A DNA stretch of 64,000 nt from Chakrabartia godavariana (GTDB lineage: Bacteria; Pseudomonadota; Alphaproteobacteria; Sphingomonadales; Sphingomonadaceae), in assembly GCA_005518185.1 (NCBI GenBank), contig RKSN01000001.1, forward strand, positions 1 to 64,000, in the 5' to 3' direction. The notes beneath the pieces are model-generated. The model saw nothing but the letters and a program-made list of their open reading frames with translations, was not told the origin of the DNA and did not search any database. Below, one piece after another: positions 25,921 to 34,509 of this stretch. A program made the position numbers and the translations under genes. Every line of letters starts with the position of its first letter. Position 1 is the first letter of the stretch.

Positions 25921-27711
25921 ATGCGGGAGTTTGAACATTTCCCGAATCTGGTGACGATGTTCTTCACGCGCGCAAAGGAAAAGGGCGATGCCCCTTTCCT
26001 TTGGGCGAAGAAGGGCGGCGGCTGGGTGTCGATCAGCTGGGCGGAGACGGCAAACAAGGTGGCCGCCTTTGCGCAATCGCTGAAGGACATTGGCCTGCAG
26101 CCCGGGGACCGCGTGATGCTCGTGTCGGAAAACCGGCCCGAATTCTGCATTGCGGACCTTGGCATCATGGCGGCGGGCTGTGTGACCGTGCCGACCTACA
26201 CGACCAATACCGAGCGCGATCACCAGCACATCATGGAGGATTCGGGCGCCAGCGCGATCATCGTGTCGACCGCGAAGCTCGCGCAGAACGTCATGCCGGC
26301 GGCCTTCCGCGCGACGCACGCCCACCACCTGATCGGCATTGAAGACCTACGCATCGGGCAGGACACCGGCGTTGCCATCCACCGCTGGGACGACATGGTC
26401 GGCAAGGCTGCGGACGTGGACGCCTGCGCCGCTGCCGCAGCGAAATTCCGGCGCGATGATCTCGCCTGCCTCATCTACACCAGCGGCACCGGCGGCGCGC
26501 CGCGCGGCGTGCGGCAGCACCATGGCGCGATCCTGTGCAACGTCGAGGGCTGTGTCGAGGTCATCGCCGAGGATTTCGGGTGGGAGGAGGAGGTCTTCCT
26601 CTCTTTCCTGCCGCTCTCCCACGCGTACGAGCACACTGGCGGCCAGCATTTCCCCATCGGGCTCGGCGCGGAAATCTACTACGCCGAAGGCATCGACAAG
26701 CTCGCCGCCAATATCGAGGAGGTCCGCCCGACGATCATGGTCGTCGTGCCGCGCCTGTTCGAGGTGCTGCGCGCCCGCATCCTCAAGCAGATGGAAAAGC
26801 AGGGCAAGCTCGTCCAGCACCTGCTCCACCGCGCCCTGAGCCTTGGTGCCAAGGATCTGGCGGGCGGCATCCCCATCTGGGACCGTCCGATGGACCTGAT
26901 CCTCAATCGCACGCTGCGCCCCAAGATCCAGCAGCGCTTTGGCGGGCGCCTGAAGGCGATGGTGTCGGGGGGGGCGCCGCTCAACCCCGATATCGGCGTC
27001 TTCTTCCACGCCGTCGGCCTCACCATGCTGCAGGGCTATGGCCAGACCGAGGCCGCGCCCGTCATCTCGTGCAACCGGCCGAAGGTCGGGCTGAAGATGG
27101 ACACGGTCGGCCCCCCGCTCAAAAATGTCGAAGTGAAGATCGCCGATGACGGCGAAATCCTCGTGCGCGGGGAACTCGTCATGCACGGATATTGGCGCAA
27201 CGAAGCGGAAACCGCGCGCGCCATCCAGAATGGCTGGCTCCACACCGGCGACATTGGCGAAATCGACGCCAAGGGCCGCATCAAGATCACCGACCGCAAG
27301 AAGGACATCATCGTCAACGACAAGGGCGAGAACGTCTCACCGCAAAAGGTGGAAGGCATGCTCACGCTCCAGCCCGAGATTTTCCAGGCGATGGTCTCCG
27401 GCGACAAGCGCCCGCACCTGGTCGGCCTGATCGTGCCCGACCCCGAATGGGCGGTCGAATGGGCACAGGCCAATGGCGAGCCCTATGACCTGAAGGCGCT
27501 GTGCGACCTCCCCGCCTTCCGCGCGGCGGTGATGGCGGCGGTCGACCGCGTGAACGCGCAGGTCGCAACGACTGAGAAGGTCCGCAAGATCACGCTCACC
27601 CCTGACGCGTTTACGACCGACAATGAGATGCTGACGCCCAGCCTGAAAATCCGGCGCCACATGATCCGGCAGGTCTATGGCGAGCGGATCGACGCGCTGT
27701 ATAAGGGCTAG
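25921..27711 (+). CDS. Long-chain fatty acid-CoA ligase (AMP-forming)
   Basis: A 596-residue ANL-superfamily ligase with motifs LIYTSGTGGAPRGVRQHHGA (P-loop A3), LQGYGQTEAAPVISCN (A5), GWLHTGDIGEIDAKGRIKIT (A7) and DRKKDIIVNDKGENVSPQKV (A8). The usual Pro-Lys-Gly of the P-loop is Pro-Arg-Gly here, a conservative change. It has the long insertion typical of very-long-chain or 'FAA-like' ligases (AMP-dependent synthetase type with LEVLRARILKQMEKQ-like region). It activates fatty acids for beta-oxidation. I prefer the ATG at 25921 (AGGAGA upstream) to the one 18 bases earlier. Confidence 0.92.
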   Translation: MREFEHFPNLVTMFFTRAKEKGDAPFLWAKKGGGWVSISWAETANKVAAFAQSLKDIGLQPGDRVMLVSENRPEFCIADLGIMAAGCVTVPTYTTNTERDHQHIMEDSGASAIIVSTAKLAQNVMPAAFRATHAHHLIGIEDLRIGQDTGVAIHRWDDMVGKAADVDACAAAAAKFRRDDLACLIYTSGTGGAPRGVRQHHGAILCNVEGCVEVIAEDFGWEEEVFLSFLPLSHAYEHTGGQHFPIGLGAEIYYAEGIDKLAANIEEVRPTIMVVVPRLFEVLRARILKQMEKQGKLVQHLLHRALSLGAKDLAGGIPIWDRPMDLILNRTLRPKIQQRFGGRLKAMVSGGAPLNPDIGVFFHAVGLTMLQGYGQTEAAPVISCNRPKVGLKMDTVGPPLKNVEVKIADDGEILVRGELVMHGYWRNEAETARAIQNGWLHTGDIGEIDAKGRIKITDRKKDIIVNDKGENVSPQKVEGMLTLQPEIFQAMVSGDKRPHLVGLIVPDPEWAVEWAQANGEPYDLKALCDLPAFRAAVMAAVDRVNAQVATTEKVRKITLTPDAFTTDNEMLTPSLKIRRHMIRQVYGERIDALYKG

Positions 27712-27729
27712 GGCGCCACTCGCGCTATA

Positions 27730-27873
27730 AATCCTCCCCCATCGGGGGAGGGGGACCAGCGAAGCTGGTGGAGGGGGATCGGGGCCAGGTGCTGCGCTGA
27801 CAAACGCCAAAAGCGCCCGGTTCCCCCTCCGTCATCCCTTCGGGCTGCCACCTCCCCCGGTGGGGGAGGATCT
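27730..27873. repeat. Composite palindromic element (ATCCTCCCCC family)
   Basis: It starts AATCCTCCCCC-ATC-GGGGGAGG and ends CCTCCCCCGGTGGGGGAGG-ATCT, with internal complementary arms (GGTTCCCCCTCC against GGAGGGGG) that allow one large fold. The same outer palindrome occurs alone at 63658-63680. It lies directly downstream of the ligase gene and forms the left edge of the AT-rich patch. Confidence 0.8.
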
Positions 27874-28244
27874 GAACGGCCATCCCTCACTCCCAATCTG
27901 TAGGAAACCCCGCCACCCCCGCGACTCCTTGGAAAACCGTCAATCACCCCATTTGAAAGGTGTGGAAGTGGAGGAAGTTGAGGGCACATCCCCCTCAAGA
28001 CAGACCCCGCCTATTGGAAAGGCATAACTTCCGCAGAAAACGCCACTGATTTGGGGAGTCTGGCACAGCATGGGACCGTAGGAAAATGAATTGTCGTCGG
28101 GGAGCGATATCGTATTCGAAGTTCCGTGACTGGACACATTTCACTATGATTTCGATGACTTTGAAATCATACAAAAACACTGTTAAGGAGAGGGTAGGGA
28201 TCTGGGTATTTGTATCGAGATCCTAAAATTTCTGGAGATATTCG
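27874..28244. other. Intergenic AT-rich stretch without recognised gene
   Basis: About 370 bp of distinctly AT-richer sequence between the palindromic element and the DUF6236-like gene. The short open frames on either strand (for example minus 27940-28137) lack similarity I recognise and lack ribosome-binding sites. The only structure I see is the inverted repeat at 28146-28170 just ahead of the next gene. It contains no tRNA, integrase or insertion-sequence remnant. Confidence 0.6.
28146..28170. promoter_or_regulatory. Inverted repeat upstream of DUF6236-like gene
   Basis: ATGATTTC and GAAATCAT form a perfect 8-bp inverted repeat with a 9-base centre, about 75 bp upstream of the start codon of the DUF6236-like gene. 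It may be an operator for that gene; no regulator is encoded next to it. Confidence 0.4.
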
Positions 28245-29221
28245 ATGGCTCTCATTAGTCGAGATACTGGAATTATCCTCATTCCGCCCATTGAATTTCA
28301 AAATAATCAGGCTCGTATGAATTTCGCGCTTTACGACGCAAAGATTAGGTTTTTCTGACCTATTTTGAGAAAATTATCGTTGCACCCCTGAATATGAACC
28401 TCATGCATATGCGCGTCCAGACCTCGACGGAGCTTGAACAAATTTTGTATCAGCAAGGCTTTCTCTCGCCCTATTTTCCAGCTTCAGTCAGTTTTCAGGA
28501 TTTCGATGAAGAATGGCTCGCGAAAGAATTTGCACTCCAAGTTTACAATCGTGCAAATGAAGATTTGGAAGATGGGTTTTGGGCGCTTGCTCCTAGTGCG
28601 AGGTCTTCAGAGATTCTCCACGGAGCAGGAGACTCCGTTCTGATGGTCTCGCTTCAGAATTGTCTGCCATGCCCAAGTCCCAATATTTCTCTTGAAGAAA
28701 TAATATCGCTGAAGACTGACCACGAAGACGAGCTGCGTCGATTCCACCACCGAATTGACACATTCTGGAACTCCGTATGCGCAGGTGAAGATATTGAAAC
28801 TGCCCACACGCGGCAAGCAGCCGAAATTCAGTGCTGCATGGATGATATCGCTGATCTACTTACAAAGAAGAAATTTCCATTCGGTTTTGTGGGGCTTGAC
28901 ATATCGCTAGCTTTCCCAACCGCAGTGATTGCTGAGATGCTAGGAGCAAGCCCAACCACCGCATTTTTGATCGGATGCGTGGGTATTTCAGTCTCCCGTA
29001 GTGTCGCAAAAAAGGGAACGAACAAATTCCCAACAAATTTTGAGTACGTGTTGCGTGGGCTAAAAAACGGTCTTTTGAGCGTCGATCCAGATTTTCCGCT
29101 CGATCATGATGACATTTCCGTATCAATGCGAAATATCACTGCGAGGCTGTCTTATCCGCCGCCTTTGACGCCGCCAATGGTGCTTACAAACTGTTCAATA
29201 AGCAACAGCGTCTTTATGTAG
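28245..29221 (+). pseudogene. DUF6236-like protein gene with frameshift near 28350
   Basis: The N-terminus MALISRDTGIILIPPIEFQN starts at 28245 with a TGGAG ribosome-binding site and runs to a TGA at 28356. The following sequence (FLTYFEKIIVAPLNMNLMHM and onward) continues in another frame to 29221; joining them at the T5 run near 28350 restores one protein of about 320 residues. The C-terminal half contains NCLPCPSPNISLEEIISLKT and DELRRFHHRIDTFWN, which resemble DUF6236 proteins (consensus from memory: a proline-rich strand, then 'L-E-E-I-L-x-F-K'). The last 25 residues look out of frame, and a different frame stays open from 29113 beyond the stop, so a second lesion is possible. Function unknown. 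Confidence 0.55.
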
Positions 29222-29370
29222 TCGTTGATCGTACTCCAGATTTTGAATCCGCAGAGCAAAAAACTGTAGCGAAGTTTGGTTGTTTCCTTCGGCTTTTGGC
29301 TCCGGTGGAATTGCGCCGTTGGACGCGCCTTGACCGTTGCAATTCCCATCGGAGGTCGAGCCCGCCCCCC

Positions 29371-29790
29371 TCACTTCCGATATGGCACAAACGCCCCGAT
29401 CACGCAGGACCCCGACTGGAACCCGGCCTGCAAATTGGCCGTCCGGGCGATGTCGCCCTTGCAGAGGCGGCTGGTGTACTGGTGGGTGATGAGGGCGTCG
29501 CCGCGCTTCACGTCGTTGCAGGAACCGCTGGTTTCGGTGCGCCAGATCAGCTTGCGGCTGGTGCGGAAGAGGAGGGTGTTCTCGCCATAAGCCTCGGGGC
29601 TGCGCAGGTCGCGGTTTTCGACGCAGTTGACCGGCTTGCCGGGGGTGAAGCCGGCGAGCGTCTCTTCAAGCTTGGCGGCGTCGCGGGCCTCGGCGCGGAG
29701 CTGGGACTGGCTCGGCGGCGTATTGGCGCAGCTCGCCAAGAGCGGAAGCGCCAGCGTGAGGGCGGGAAGGAGGATCAGCATCGGGCGCAT
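29371..29790 (-). CDS. Lipoprotein, unknown function
   Basis: A 139-residue protein with signal peptide MRPMLILLPALTLALPLLAS followed by the lipobox cysteine (L-A-S-C, Cys21). The mature part has four further cysteines (PVNCVENRDL, GSCNDVKRGD, SRLCKGDIA, SGSCVIGAF), so two disulfides are likely in the periplasm. The pattern LLFRTSRKLIWRTETSGSC recurs in small sphingomonad lipoproteins, but I know no function. It lies 43 bp after gloB on the same strand; cotranscription is possible. Confidence 0.8.
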   Translation of the reverse strand: MRPMLILLPALTLALPLLASCANTPPSQSQLRAEARDAAKLEETLAGFTPGKPVNCVENRDLRSPEAYGENTLLFRTSRKLIWRTETSGSCNDVKRGDALITHQYTSRLCKGDIARTANLQAGFQSGSCVIGAFVPYRK

Positions 29791-29833
29791 ATCGTGTCTC
29801 CTGTTGGTCTGTCTGGCGCGAGGATGCGCCAGC

Positions 29834-30562
29834 CTATCTGAACGCATCCTTAGCCGCGCGGCGCTCGGCCAGTTCTGCGGCGGTCTTCGCCCGCATGAAG
29901 GGGTTGGTCGCGCGCTCCAGCGCGATCGTCGTGGGGACGGTCGGCTCCCCTCTGGCGCGCGCGGCGTTGACCTCGGCCATGCGCGCCGCGATGTCGGCAT
30001 TTTCGGGTTCGGCCACCAGCGCATAGCGGCCGTTCGACTGGGTGTATTCGTGCGCGCAATAGACGACGGTTTCGGGCGGCAGCGCGCCCAGAGCCTGCAT
30101 ATTGGCGAACATCTGCTCCGCCGTGCCTTCGAACAGGCGGCCACAGCCCATGGCGAAGAGCGTGTCGCCGACGAAGACGACGTTCTCCGTGGGCAAGTGC
30201 AGCGCGATATGGCCTGCGGTGTGCGCGGGGACGTCGATCACCTGCGCCGCGATCGCGCCGATCCGCACGACATCGCCGCCCGTCACCTGCACGTCGAGCG
30301 TCGGGATGCGCTCCGCCTCGGCCGCCGGGCCGGTGATGGTGCAGCCGGTCGCCGCCTTGATCTCCGCATTGCCGCCCGTGTGATCTGGGTGCCAGTGCGT
30401 GTTCCAGATCTGCGTGATCGTCCAGCCGCGTTCGGCCGCTGCGGCCAGTACAGGTTCGGCAACCGCCGGGTCGACGACCGCCGTCTCGCCGGAGGCGGGC
30501 TCATGCACCAGCCAGACATAATTGTCGGAGAGGACGGGCAGGCGGACGATCTCAAGCGTCAT
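29834..30562 (-). CDS. gloB: Hydroxyacylglutathione hydrolase (glyoxalase II)
   Basis: A 242-residue MBL-fold enzyme. Metal ligands are in WNTHWHPDHTGGN (T-H-x-H-x-D-H), PAHTAGHIALH and FVGDTLFAMGCGRLFEGTAE. The glyoxalase II C-terminal helix region PETVVYCAHEYTQSNGRYAL and EATNP-like RATNPFMR supply glutathione-binding residues. It hydrolyses S-lactoylglutathione to lactate and glutathione. The ATG lies 4 bp after the stop of the glyoxalase I gene. Confidence 0.95.
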   Translation of the reverse strand: MTLEIVRLPVLSDNYVWLVHEPASGETAVVDPAVAEPVLAAAAERGWTITQIWNTHWHPDHTGGNAEIKAATGCTITGPAAEAERIPTLDVQVTGGDVVRIGAIAAQVIDVPAHTAGHIALHLPTENVVFVGDTLFAMGCGRLFEGTAEQMFANMQALGALPPETVVYCAHEYTQSNGRYALVAEPENADIAARMAEVNAARARGEPTVPTTIALERATNPFMRAKTAAELAERRAAKDAFR

Positions 30563-30566
30563 CGCG

Positions 30567-30986
30567 TCACCATTTGCCGATATTGGGCATCGAAGCCCAG
30601 GGTTCGGCGACGGGCAGCGCCTCGCCATGCTGCAGCAGTTCGATCGAGATATTGTCGGGCGTGCGGACAAAGGCCATGCGCCCGTCGCGCGGCGGGCGGT
30701 TGATCGTCACGCCCGCGTCCATCAGGCGCTGGCAGGACTCGTAAATGTTGGAGACGGCGTATGCGAGATGGCCGAAGTTGCGGCCTTCGTCATAGCCAGC
30801 CTCACCCCAATTGTGGGTCAGCTCCACCTGCGCGTCCTCATCACCGGGGGCAGCGAGGAAGATGAGCGAGAACTTGCCCGCCTCATTCTCGATGCGGCGC
30901 AGTTCCTTCAAACCGAGCAGTTCGAAGAACTTGATCGTGGCGTCGGGATCGGAAACGCGGATCATCGTGTGCAGATACTTGATCAC
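30567..30986 (-). CDS. gloA: Lactoylglutathione lyase (glyoxalase I)
   Basis: A 139-residue single VOC-domain enzyme beginning IKYLHTMIRVSDPDATIKFF, with metal-ligand regions around the early His, the Glu in VELTHNWGE, the His in NFGHLAYAV and the Glu in ISIELLQHGE. It converts the methylglyoxal-glutathione hemithioacetal to S-lactoylglutathione; gloB follows directly. The start is a GTG with GGAG 6 bp upstream; an ATG eight codons in would delete the first strand and its metal ligand, so I reject it. Confidence 0.92.
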   Translation of the reverse strand: MIKYLHTMIRVSDPDATIKFFELLGLKELRRIENEAGKFSLIFLAAPGDEDAQVELTHNWGEAGYDEGRNFGHLAYAVSNIYESCQRLMDAGVTINRPPRDGRMAFVRTPDNISIELLQHGEALPVAEPWASMPNIGKW

Positions 30987-31083
30987 TTAAAACTCCATTC
31001 GTCGATGAAACAAAACGCTTCATCGTGCATTCATCGGGGGTCGGTCACAAGATACGGCGACACGCAAAGCCGGGAAAGCACTT

Positions 31084-31809
31084 ATGTCAGAGCTTGAGAC
31101 ACCACGCGACATTCTCCGCCGTCCGCTTGTGATTGCAGCGGGCGTCCTCTCGATCGGCCTCGTTCTCGGCGGCTATCTGCTGGGGGACGGCCTGAAGCGC
31201 GCAAAGGACGCCGACCGCTCGGTCACGGTGCGGGGCCTGGCCGAAAAGAACGTCACGGCGGACCTGGCCGTCTGGACCATTGCCTATTCCGCACAGGCCC
31301 CCACGCTGGCGGCGGCACAGGCGGATATCGATGGCGATACGGCGGCGATCCGCGCCTTCTTCAAGCAGGCGGGCTTTACCGACGCTGACCTCAAGCCCTC
31401 GGGCGTCAGCGTCAACCAGTTCAACAACAATGGGATGGAGACGGTGACGATCCGCCAGCGGCTCCAGCTGCGCACCGGCGATATCAAGAAGGCGCAGGCG
31501 GCGGTCGCGCGGCAGTTTGATCTGGTGCGCAGCGGCGTCCAGCTCGACGAAGGGTCGGGCATCACGTTCAGCTTCACCAAGCTCAATGACATCAAGCCCG
31601 CGATGGTGGCCGAAGCGACCAAGGATGCGCGAAAGTCCGCCGAGCAGTTTGCCAGCGACAGCGGCACCGGCGTCGGCGGCATCAAGTCGGCGAGCCAGGG
31701 TTATTTCTCGATCGAGGCGCGCGACGGTGAGCAGCCGGGCTATGGCGCTGCCGACACGCCCTACAAGAAGGTGCGCGTCGTCACGACGATCGACTTCTAT
31801 CTGGATTGA
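31084..31809 (+). CDS. SIMPL domain protein (DUF541), membrane-anchored
   Basis: A 241-residue protein with an N-terminal signal anchor (RPLVIAAGVLSIGLVLGGYL) and a SIMPL/DUF541 periplasmic domain: RSVTVRGLAEKNVTADLAVW, GVQLDEGSGITFSFTKLNDI, and the C-terminal KKVRVVTTIDFYLD. The family includes BP26/OMP28-like and YggE proteins linked to oxidative-stress protection; the molecular role is uncertain. It diverges from gloA. Confidence 0.88.
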   Translation: MSELETPRDILRRPLVIAAGVLSIGLVLGGYLLGDGLKRAKDADRSVTVRGLAEKNVTADLAVWTIAYSAQAPTLAAAQADIDGDTAAIRAFFKQAGFTDADLKPSGVSVNQFNNNGMETVTIRQRLQLRTGDIKKAQAAVARQFDLVRSGVQLDEGSGITFSFTKLNDIKPAMVAEATKDARKSAEQFASDSGTGVGGIKSASQGYFSIEARDGEQPGYGAADTPYKKVRVVTTIDFYLD

Positions 31810-31832
31810 GGGGTCAAGCGTCCCCCTTAACC

Positions 31833-31923
31833 CCGTTTGCCCTGAGCTTGTCAAAGGGCCGTCCTTCGGTTCATCGAGGCACAAAGAAAAGGACGGTCCT
31901 TCGACAGGCTCAGGACAAACGGG
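31833..31923. repeat. Sphingomonad-type inverted repeat (CCTGAGCxTGTCxAAGG)
   Basis: The outer arms begin CCGTTTGCCCTGAGCTTGTC and end with the complement (GACAGGCTCAGGACAAACGG) about 55 bp later, with inner arms around AAGGACGG. It lies between convergent gene ends, 24 bp after the SIMPL gene. Related copies are at 49611, 54450 and 58739. Confidence 0.85.
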
Positions 31924-31946
31924 CTTCATGTGTCTCAGCTCAATCG

Positions 31947-32693
31947 TCAGCGCGGAGCAGTCTCAGCCCCAAACTGCTCCAGTGCCTTTGCGGCCGCCTT
32001 GCCCTGTGCGCTTTCAGGGGCGAGCTTGACGGCGGCTTCCCATGCGGTCTTGGCCGCCGCGTCATTGCCCATCATGGCCGAGATATTGCCCGCCTCCAGC
32101 GCGACCGAGGCGTCGTCGGGGGAAAGGCGCGCGGCTTCGGCAATGTCCTTGCGCGCGCGGTCCAGATCACCTGTGCGGCGGGCAAGCGATGCGGAAAGCA
32201 GCCAGATGAGCGGGTCCTGCGGCACGATCCTGATCGCCGTGTCGAGATCGGAGCGGGCCTTGGTCAGATCCCCCACCGCCACCAGCGCGCGGGCACGGTC
32301 GACATAGGCTTCACCGGCTTCGGGCCCTTTGAGCGTCCCTTCGATCAGTGCAGCGTCGATGAAGCTGCGCGCCTTCACGAACTCGCCACCGGCCAGCGCG
32401 GCATTGCCCGCCTGCACCCAGAGGCTCGCTGCCCGTCCATCGCGTGCGCGTTGTGCGGCTTCGGCAGCCTGCTGGAAGGCGGTCATCGCGGGCAGCCATT
32501 TTTCCTGCGCGGCATAGGCCATGCCCTGACATTGGCGGGGGAGCACCGTGCCGCCTTCCAGCCGCCATTTGTCGGCATCGGCGAGCGCAGCGGCGGCGTC
32601 GACATCGATCTTGTCGAGGCACGCCTTGAAGCGGGCTTCTTCGGGCGAGGCGGCAGCCGCGGTCGCGGCCGCGAGGATCGGGAACAGGATCAC
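31947..32693 (-). CDS. Tetratricopeptide-repeat protein, probably periplasmic
   Basis: A 248-residue protein. The N-terminus VILFPILAAATAAAASPEEA is a weak signal peptide with an A-x-A site. The remainder is a run of TPR-like helical hairpins (for example DPLIWLLSASLARRTGDLDR, DASVALEAGNISAMMGNDAA, TAWEAAVKLAPESAQGKAAA). The start is a GTG overlapping the upstream hydrolase stop (GTGA). It probably scaffolds a protein complex; the partner is unknown. Confidence 0.85.
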   Translation of the reverse strand: MILFPILAAATAAAASPEEARFKACLDKIDVDAAAALADADKWRLEGGTVLPRQCQGMAYAAQEKWLPAMTAFQQAAEAAQRARDGRAASLWVQAGNAALAGGEFVKARSFIDAALIEGTLKGPEAGEAYVDRARALVAVGDLTKARSDLDTAIRIVPQDPLIWLLSASLARRTGDLDRARKDIAEAARLSPDDASVALEAGNISAMMGNDAAAKTAWEAAVKLAPESAQGKAAAKALEQFGAETAPR

Positions 32694-33436
32694 AAGGTCT
32701 CCATCAGGCGTTCGATTGTGGCGATGAGGAGCGCAATGTCCGCATCGCGCGACAGGCGGTGGTCACCATCCTTGATCAAGGTCACCTGCACATCGTCTGA
32801 ACGAAGTGCGCCGGCAATGCGCAGGGCGACCTCCCAGGGGACCGCATCGTCGCGCTGGCCCTGCAACAGGCGGACGGGGCCTGCATAAGCGATGCCACCG
32901 TCCAGCAGCAGATTGGCCTGCCCAGAGGCCCAGAAGCCGTGTGTCGTCAGCATGGGTTCGGGGCCATAGTCGGACGGGCGCAGCAGCCGCCCTTCGGCAA
33001 CAAGCGTCGCCTTTTCAGCATCAGTAAAGCCCCATTGGGTAAAGTCGGGCGCCGCCGCAATGCCGACCAGCCCCGCCACCCGGTCGCCCAGCGCCTGGGC
33101 CAGCAGCAGCGCAATCCATCCGCCCATGGAGGAGCCGACAAGCAGCACGGGACCATCGACAAGACGCTCCACGGCGAACCGCGCATCGTCGCGCCAGCTG
33201 GCGAGCGTCCCGTCGGCGAAGGCACCCTCGCTTTTCCCTCAGCCGGCATAATCAAGGCGGAGCATGGCGTGGCCCGTCGCCGCTGCCCAGGCATCGAGCG
33301 CGACGGCCTTTCCGCCGCGCATGTCGGACGCATAGCCGGGCAGGAAGACGAGCGTGGGCTTGTCCGTCCGCCCCGTGCGGTGCCGGACGGCGAGCTTCAG
33401 GCCATCGCTGCGTGCCAGCCAGTCGGGGGCGTCCAT
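32690..33436 (-). pseudogene. Alpha/beta hydrolase gene interrupted by an in-frame UGA
   Basis: An alpha/beta hydrolase frame starting MDAPDWLARSDGLKLAVRHR, with TLVFLPGYASDMRGGKAVAL and AMLRLDYAG, then TGA at 33239-33241. In the same frame it continues GKSEGAFADGTLASW, then the nucleophile elbow LLVGSSMGGWIALL, the acid QGQRDDAVPW and the histidine DGDHRLSRDADI, to 32690. Homologues have D-Y-x-G-(Cys/His)-G-x-S at the interrupted place, so one base change (TGC or TGT to TGA) explains it. Everything else is intact, which points to a recent nonsense change, a sequencing error or readthrough. It lies between M48 peptidase and TPR genes in one operon. Confidence 0.75.
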
Positions 33437-33441
33437 ATCAC

Positions 33442-34503
33442 TCAAAACAGATCGCCTTCCTTCACATCGGGGTCCTTGGCGCAGGCATCGACGATGGCGC
33501 GCCATTGGGTGGGGGTGACGGCGGGCGTATAGGCCGCGCCCTTTTGCACGCTGCTCATGAACAGGCGGCGCCGGTCCTCCGACAGGGGGTGGCTCGACAT
33601 ATAGCTGAAGGCGATCGCGCCCTTGCCGAGCTTCTTTTCGTCGCTGGCCATCCGCTCGAAGAATTGCGCGGTTGCGACGGGCGAGACGTTGGCCGTGCGC
33701 ATCGCCGCAATCGCATAGGTGTCGGCCCGCGATTCCGCCGCGCGTGAATAGCTCGCGGCCAGCAGCGAGTTGAGCGCGCCGCCCACATCGCCGCCGACAC
33801 CGCCCAGCAACAGGCTCAGCCCCATCTGCCGGAGCAGCGCCTGCATCACATCCCGGTTGCGGACATGGCCGATTTCATGGCCGAGCACGCCCGCCAGTTC
33901 ATCAGGGCTCCGGGCTTCCTGCAACAGGCCGCGAAAGACGACGATCTGTCCGCCGGGCAAAGCGGCGGCGTTGACCATGTCGACATTGACGATGCGCACG
34001 CGCAGCGGGCTGCCCTTGGGGTCGATCCGGCGGACCAGCGCGTCGAGCGCCTCCTGCCCCTCGGGCCCGTCGCAGATGCGCCCGCCCAGATCGCCGATCA
34101 TCGCGTCGCCCAGCCTCTGCTCCCACGACATCGGGATGAGCGGGGCAAGGATGTCAGGCGCCTTCCAGACGGTCAGGATGACGGCGGCGGACAATGCGGA
34201 GAAACCGACAACGGCGCGCCAAATGCCGAAACGGTCGACCAGCCCGCCATAGCGCGACTGGGAGGGCAGGCGCCGCGCGAGCAGATCGGTCATCGGCAGG
34301 GGGATGCCGATCCGCCAGCCGTCCACGCTCCTGCGCCCGAATATCGAGGCGCCGTCACGCCTGTCATGCCAGACGAAATCGGCCCAGGGCACGCGCTCCG
34401 TCCGGCCATCGGCAAAGCGCAGGCGCAGGGCGTCATCCTCAGCGACGATGCCGACCTCATGGCGCGTCGCCGTCTGTCCGTCATAATGCCAGGCGGGGAT
34501 CAT
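33442..34503 (-). CDS. M48 family metallopeptidase
   Basis: A 353-residue protein. The N-terminal non-peptidase region (AWHYDGQTATRHEVGIVAED) is followed by one transmembrane helix near residues 95-112 (AVVGFSALSAAVILTVWKAP). The M48 peptidase domain has the zinc motif LGHEIGHVRN (H-E-x-x-H) and a third ligand in SRAAESRADTYA. Typical families are HtpX/BepA-like proteases in envelope quality control. It starts 6 bp after the DUF898 gene; this pairing recurs in proteobacteria, so the two probably act together in the membrane. Confidence 0.9.
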   Translation of the reverse strand: MIPAWHYDGQTATRHEVGIVAEDDALRLRFADGRTERVPWADFVWHDRRDGASIFGRRSVDGWRIGIPLPMTDLLARRLPSQSRYGGLVDRFGIWRAVVGFSALSAAVILTVWKAPDILAPLIPMSWEQRLGDAMIGDLGGRICDGPEGQEALDALVRRIDPKGSPLRVRIVNVDMVNAAALPGGQIVVFRGLLQEARSPDELAGVLGHEIGHVRNRDVMQALLRQMGLSLLLGGVGGDVGGALNSLLAASYSRAAESRADTYAIAAMRTANVSPVATAQFFERMASDEKKLGKGAIAFSYMSSHPLSEDRRRLFMSSVQKGAAYTPAVTPTQWRAIVDACAKDPDVKEGDLF

Positions 34504-34509
34504 GCCGCG

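Noticed and set aside
27940-28180. Short minus-strand frames in the AT-rich patch
   Set aside because: They are two overlapping frames of 60-65 codons without ribosome-binding sites or recognisable similarity, expected by chance in this composition.
29296-29841. Plus-strand reading frame opposite the lipoprotein gene
   Set aside because: Beyond about 29360 it is the antisense of the lipoprotein and lacks its own start signal. Only its first part (29113-29360) is of interest, as a possible C-terminal remnant.
33182-33241. Bacterial SECIS element for selenocysteine at the hydrolase UGA
   Set aside because: A 6-bp hairpin with GU in its loop exists, but its distance from the UGA and its short stem differ from the known E. 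coli element, and no selenocysteine genes are visible. Kept only as a minor alternative in the findings.
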